Assembly (NCBI GenBank): GCA_002434915.1 | Contig: DJLG01000146.1 | Coordinates: 1 to 7,102, forward strand | Source: Proteobacteria bacterium UBA6522 | Lineage (GTDB): Bacteria > Pseudomonadota > Gammaproteobacteria > Steroidobacterales > Rariloculaceae | Length of the DNA: 7,102 bases | Direction: 5' to 3' | Shown: positions 6,093-7,102 of the stretch, one piece after another | How positions within the stretch are numbered: position 1 is the stretch's first letter | How the letters are laid out: each line of letters starts with the position of its first letter | Position numbers and translations under genes: made by a program | Notes under the pieces: model-generated | What the model saw: only the letters and a program-made list of their open reading frames with translations | What the model was told of the DNA's origin: nothing | Database searches by the model: none

Positions 6093-6224
6093 AATGTTTT
6101 CCCCAGAACAAAAACATCAAAAAATGTACTACTCAATTGTACCCCGAAATTGTCCCAACAGCCCTCGTAGTTCGGACCAAGGCCAGCTAAACTTAGTCAA
6201 CAGTTAGTAATCAGAAAATTTTAA
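6093..6224. other. 132-bp divergent intergenic region between DUF6152 B and the ybdG-like gene
   Basis: It must drive DUF6152 B leftward and the channel gene rightward. On the minus strand TACAAT (6141-6136) resembles a minus 10 box, but the hexamer 16-17 nt upstream is a poor minus 35. The only other element I see is the purine-rich GGGGAAAA leader (6097-6104) of DUF6152 B. No hairpin or repeat stands out. Confidence 0.4.
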
Positions 6225-7102
6225 GTGGAAACCTTACTTCAAACCCTCGCTCAATGGTGGTTCAATCTTCCGGCACTAGCACATGCCCTTGGAGGAATAT
6301 TTGCGCTACTAATTTTGGCAGTGCTTGCGGATTTAATTGTAAAAAAACAATTAATTAAATTTGTAATGATGGTGGCAGAGCGTACAACTCTTCAATGGGA
6401 TGACATTCTGCTTGAACATAAAGTTTTAGGTAGGCTTGCTCAGACAGTCCCAGCACTTGTCATCTACTTTGGTGTCGTTTGGATTCCAGATTTAGGGGAA
6501 TTACTACCTGCTTTAATAAGAAACGTAGCTCTTGCGTATCTTGCCCTAATGTTTACCCTTTCTATAGGTGCTTCACTCACCGCAGTAAACGCCATCTACT
6601 CCACTTACCCGATAGCCAAAGAACGACCAATCAAAGGGTATATCCAGGTTATAAATATTATTGTTTATGTCCTTGGCGCTGTTCTTGTTGTGTCTGCGCT
6701 TATCGACAGATCGCCTGTAGTTCTACTGACTGGGCTCGGCGCTATGACGGCAATTGTGCTGCTAATATTCAAAGACACAATATTATCCCTTGTAGCCAGT
6801 ATCCAACTGACAAGTCTATCAATGGTCCGAGTTGGTGACTGGATTGAAATGCCTCAATACAACGCAGATGGCGATGTCATTGATGTCGCTCTACATACTG
6901 TTACTGTACAAAACTGGGATAAAACTATTACAACAATACCGACTCATCGGTTAATCGATGAATCGTATAAAAACTGGCGTGGAATGTCGCAATCAGGCGG
7001 AAGACGCATCAAACGCTCGGTGAAAATTGATGTAAGCTCGATCCGATTTCTAGAAGATAAAGAAGTTAAAAAGTTTGAAGAGTTTGCCTTATTACGCCAG
7101 TA
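6225..7102 (+). CDS. ybdG: YbdG-like MscS-family mechanosensitive channel, 3' end cut by the window edge
   Basis: The frame opens at GTG 6225, directly after an in-frame TAA, and runs 292 codons to the right edge; E. coli YbdG has 415 residues, so roughly the last 120 are missing. The inner-membrane protein is a miniconductance channel that relieves osmotic pressure. Hydrophobic segments lie at about 18-39, 70-90, 98-121 and 137-161, and the pore-lining helix with its MscS signature at about 164-195 (LLTGLGAMTAIVLLIFKDT). The beta domain follows: VRVGDWIEMP (201-210), ADGDVIDV (214-221), NWDKTITTIPT (230-240), then KNWRGMSQSGGRRIKRS (249-265) and IDVSSIRFL (268-276), which match E. coli YbdG closely. 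The next in-frame ATG is 47 codons on and would cut the first helix, so GTG is preferred although no Shine-Dalgarno sequence is visible. It is probably unrelated to the secreted module. Confidence 0.93.
   Translation, partial: METLLQTLAQWWFNLPALAHALGGIFALLILAVLADLIVKKQLIKFVMMVAERTTLQWDDILLEHKVLGRLAQTVPALVIYFGVVWIPDLGELLPALIRNVALAYLALMFTLSIGASLTAVNAIYSTYPIAKERPIKGYIQVINIIVYVLGAVLVVSALIDRSPVVLLTGLGAMTAIVLLIFKDTILSLVASIQLTSLSMVRVGDWIEMPQYNADGDVIDVALHTVTVQNWDKTITTIPTHRLIDESYKNWRGMSQSGGRRIKRSVKIDVSSIRFLEDKEVKKFEEFALLRQ

Noticed and set aside
6479..6838. Plus-strand 119-codon frame inside the channel gene
   Set aside because: It overlaps the conserved YbdG-like frame entirely and its product is cysteine/arginine-rich with no recognisable domain; an out-of-frame shadow.

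Overview
The window looks like a piece of a free-living, probably marine or aquatic proteobacterial (most likely gammaproteobacterial) chromosome. This is inferred from the moderate G+C content (judged by eye), a YbdG-type MscS channel that resembles the E. coli protein residue by residue, and a dense set of Sec-exported proteins of families common in environmental proteobacteria. I see no mobile element, tRNA, rRNA or CRISPR array.

Layout, left to right. (1) Positions 1-1237, minus strand: the FAD subunit (cut by the left edge) and the 2Fe-2S subunit of a molybdenum hydroxylase of the CO dehydrogenase/xanthine dehydrogenase family, 5 nt apart and transcribed iron-sulfur subunit first. The catalytic Mo subunit, which would tell the substrate, is not in view. 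(2) A strong minus-strand intrinsic terminator (about 1313-1340) separates this pair from the next gene. (3) 1373-2515, minus strand: a fumarylacetoacetate hydrolase (FAH)-fold enzyme with an intact catalytic set and, unusually, an N-terminal Sec signal peptide. (4) 2516-2913: a 398-bp divergent intergenic region rich in inverted repeats. (5) 2914-5044, plus strand: a probable two-gene operon of a secreted DUF6152-type protein and a secreted six-bladed NHL propeller related to peptidyl-alpha-hydroxyglycine alpha-amidating lyase (PAL). (6) 5070-6092, minus strand and convergent: a second secreted DUF6152-type protein, a clear paralogue of the one at 2914. (7) 6225 to the right edge, plus strand: the first 292 codons of a YbdG-like mechanosensitive channel.

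How it fits together. Four consecutive genes (FAH-like enzyme, DUF6152 A, PAL-like propeller, DUF6152 B) all encode proteins with Sec signal peptides, so their products should meet in the periplasm or outside the cell. The two DUF6152 paralogues flank the propeller, and each mature protein has exactly two cysteines at matching positions. I infer that this is an uncharacterised exported enzyme module, perhaps for breakdown of an organic substrate that a neighbouring Mo hydroxylase could also act on. No substrate can be read from the sequence. The YbdG channel is probably an unrelated housekeeping neighbour.
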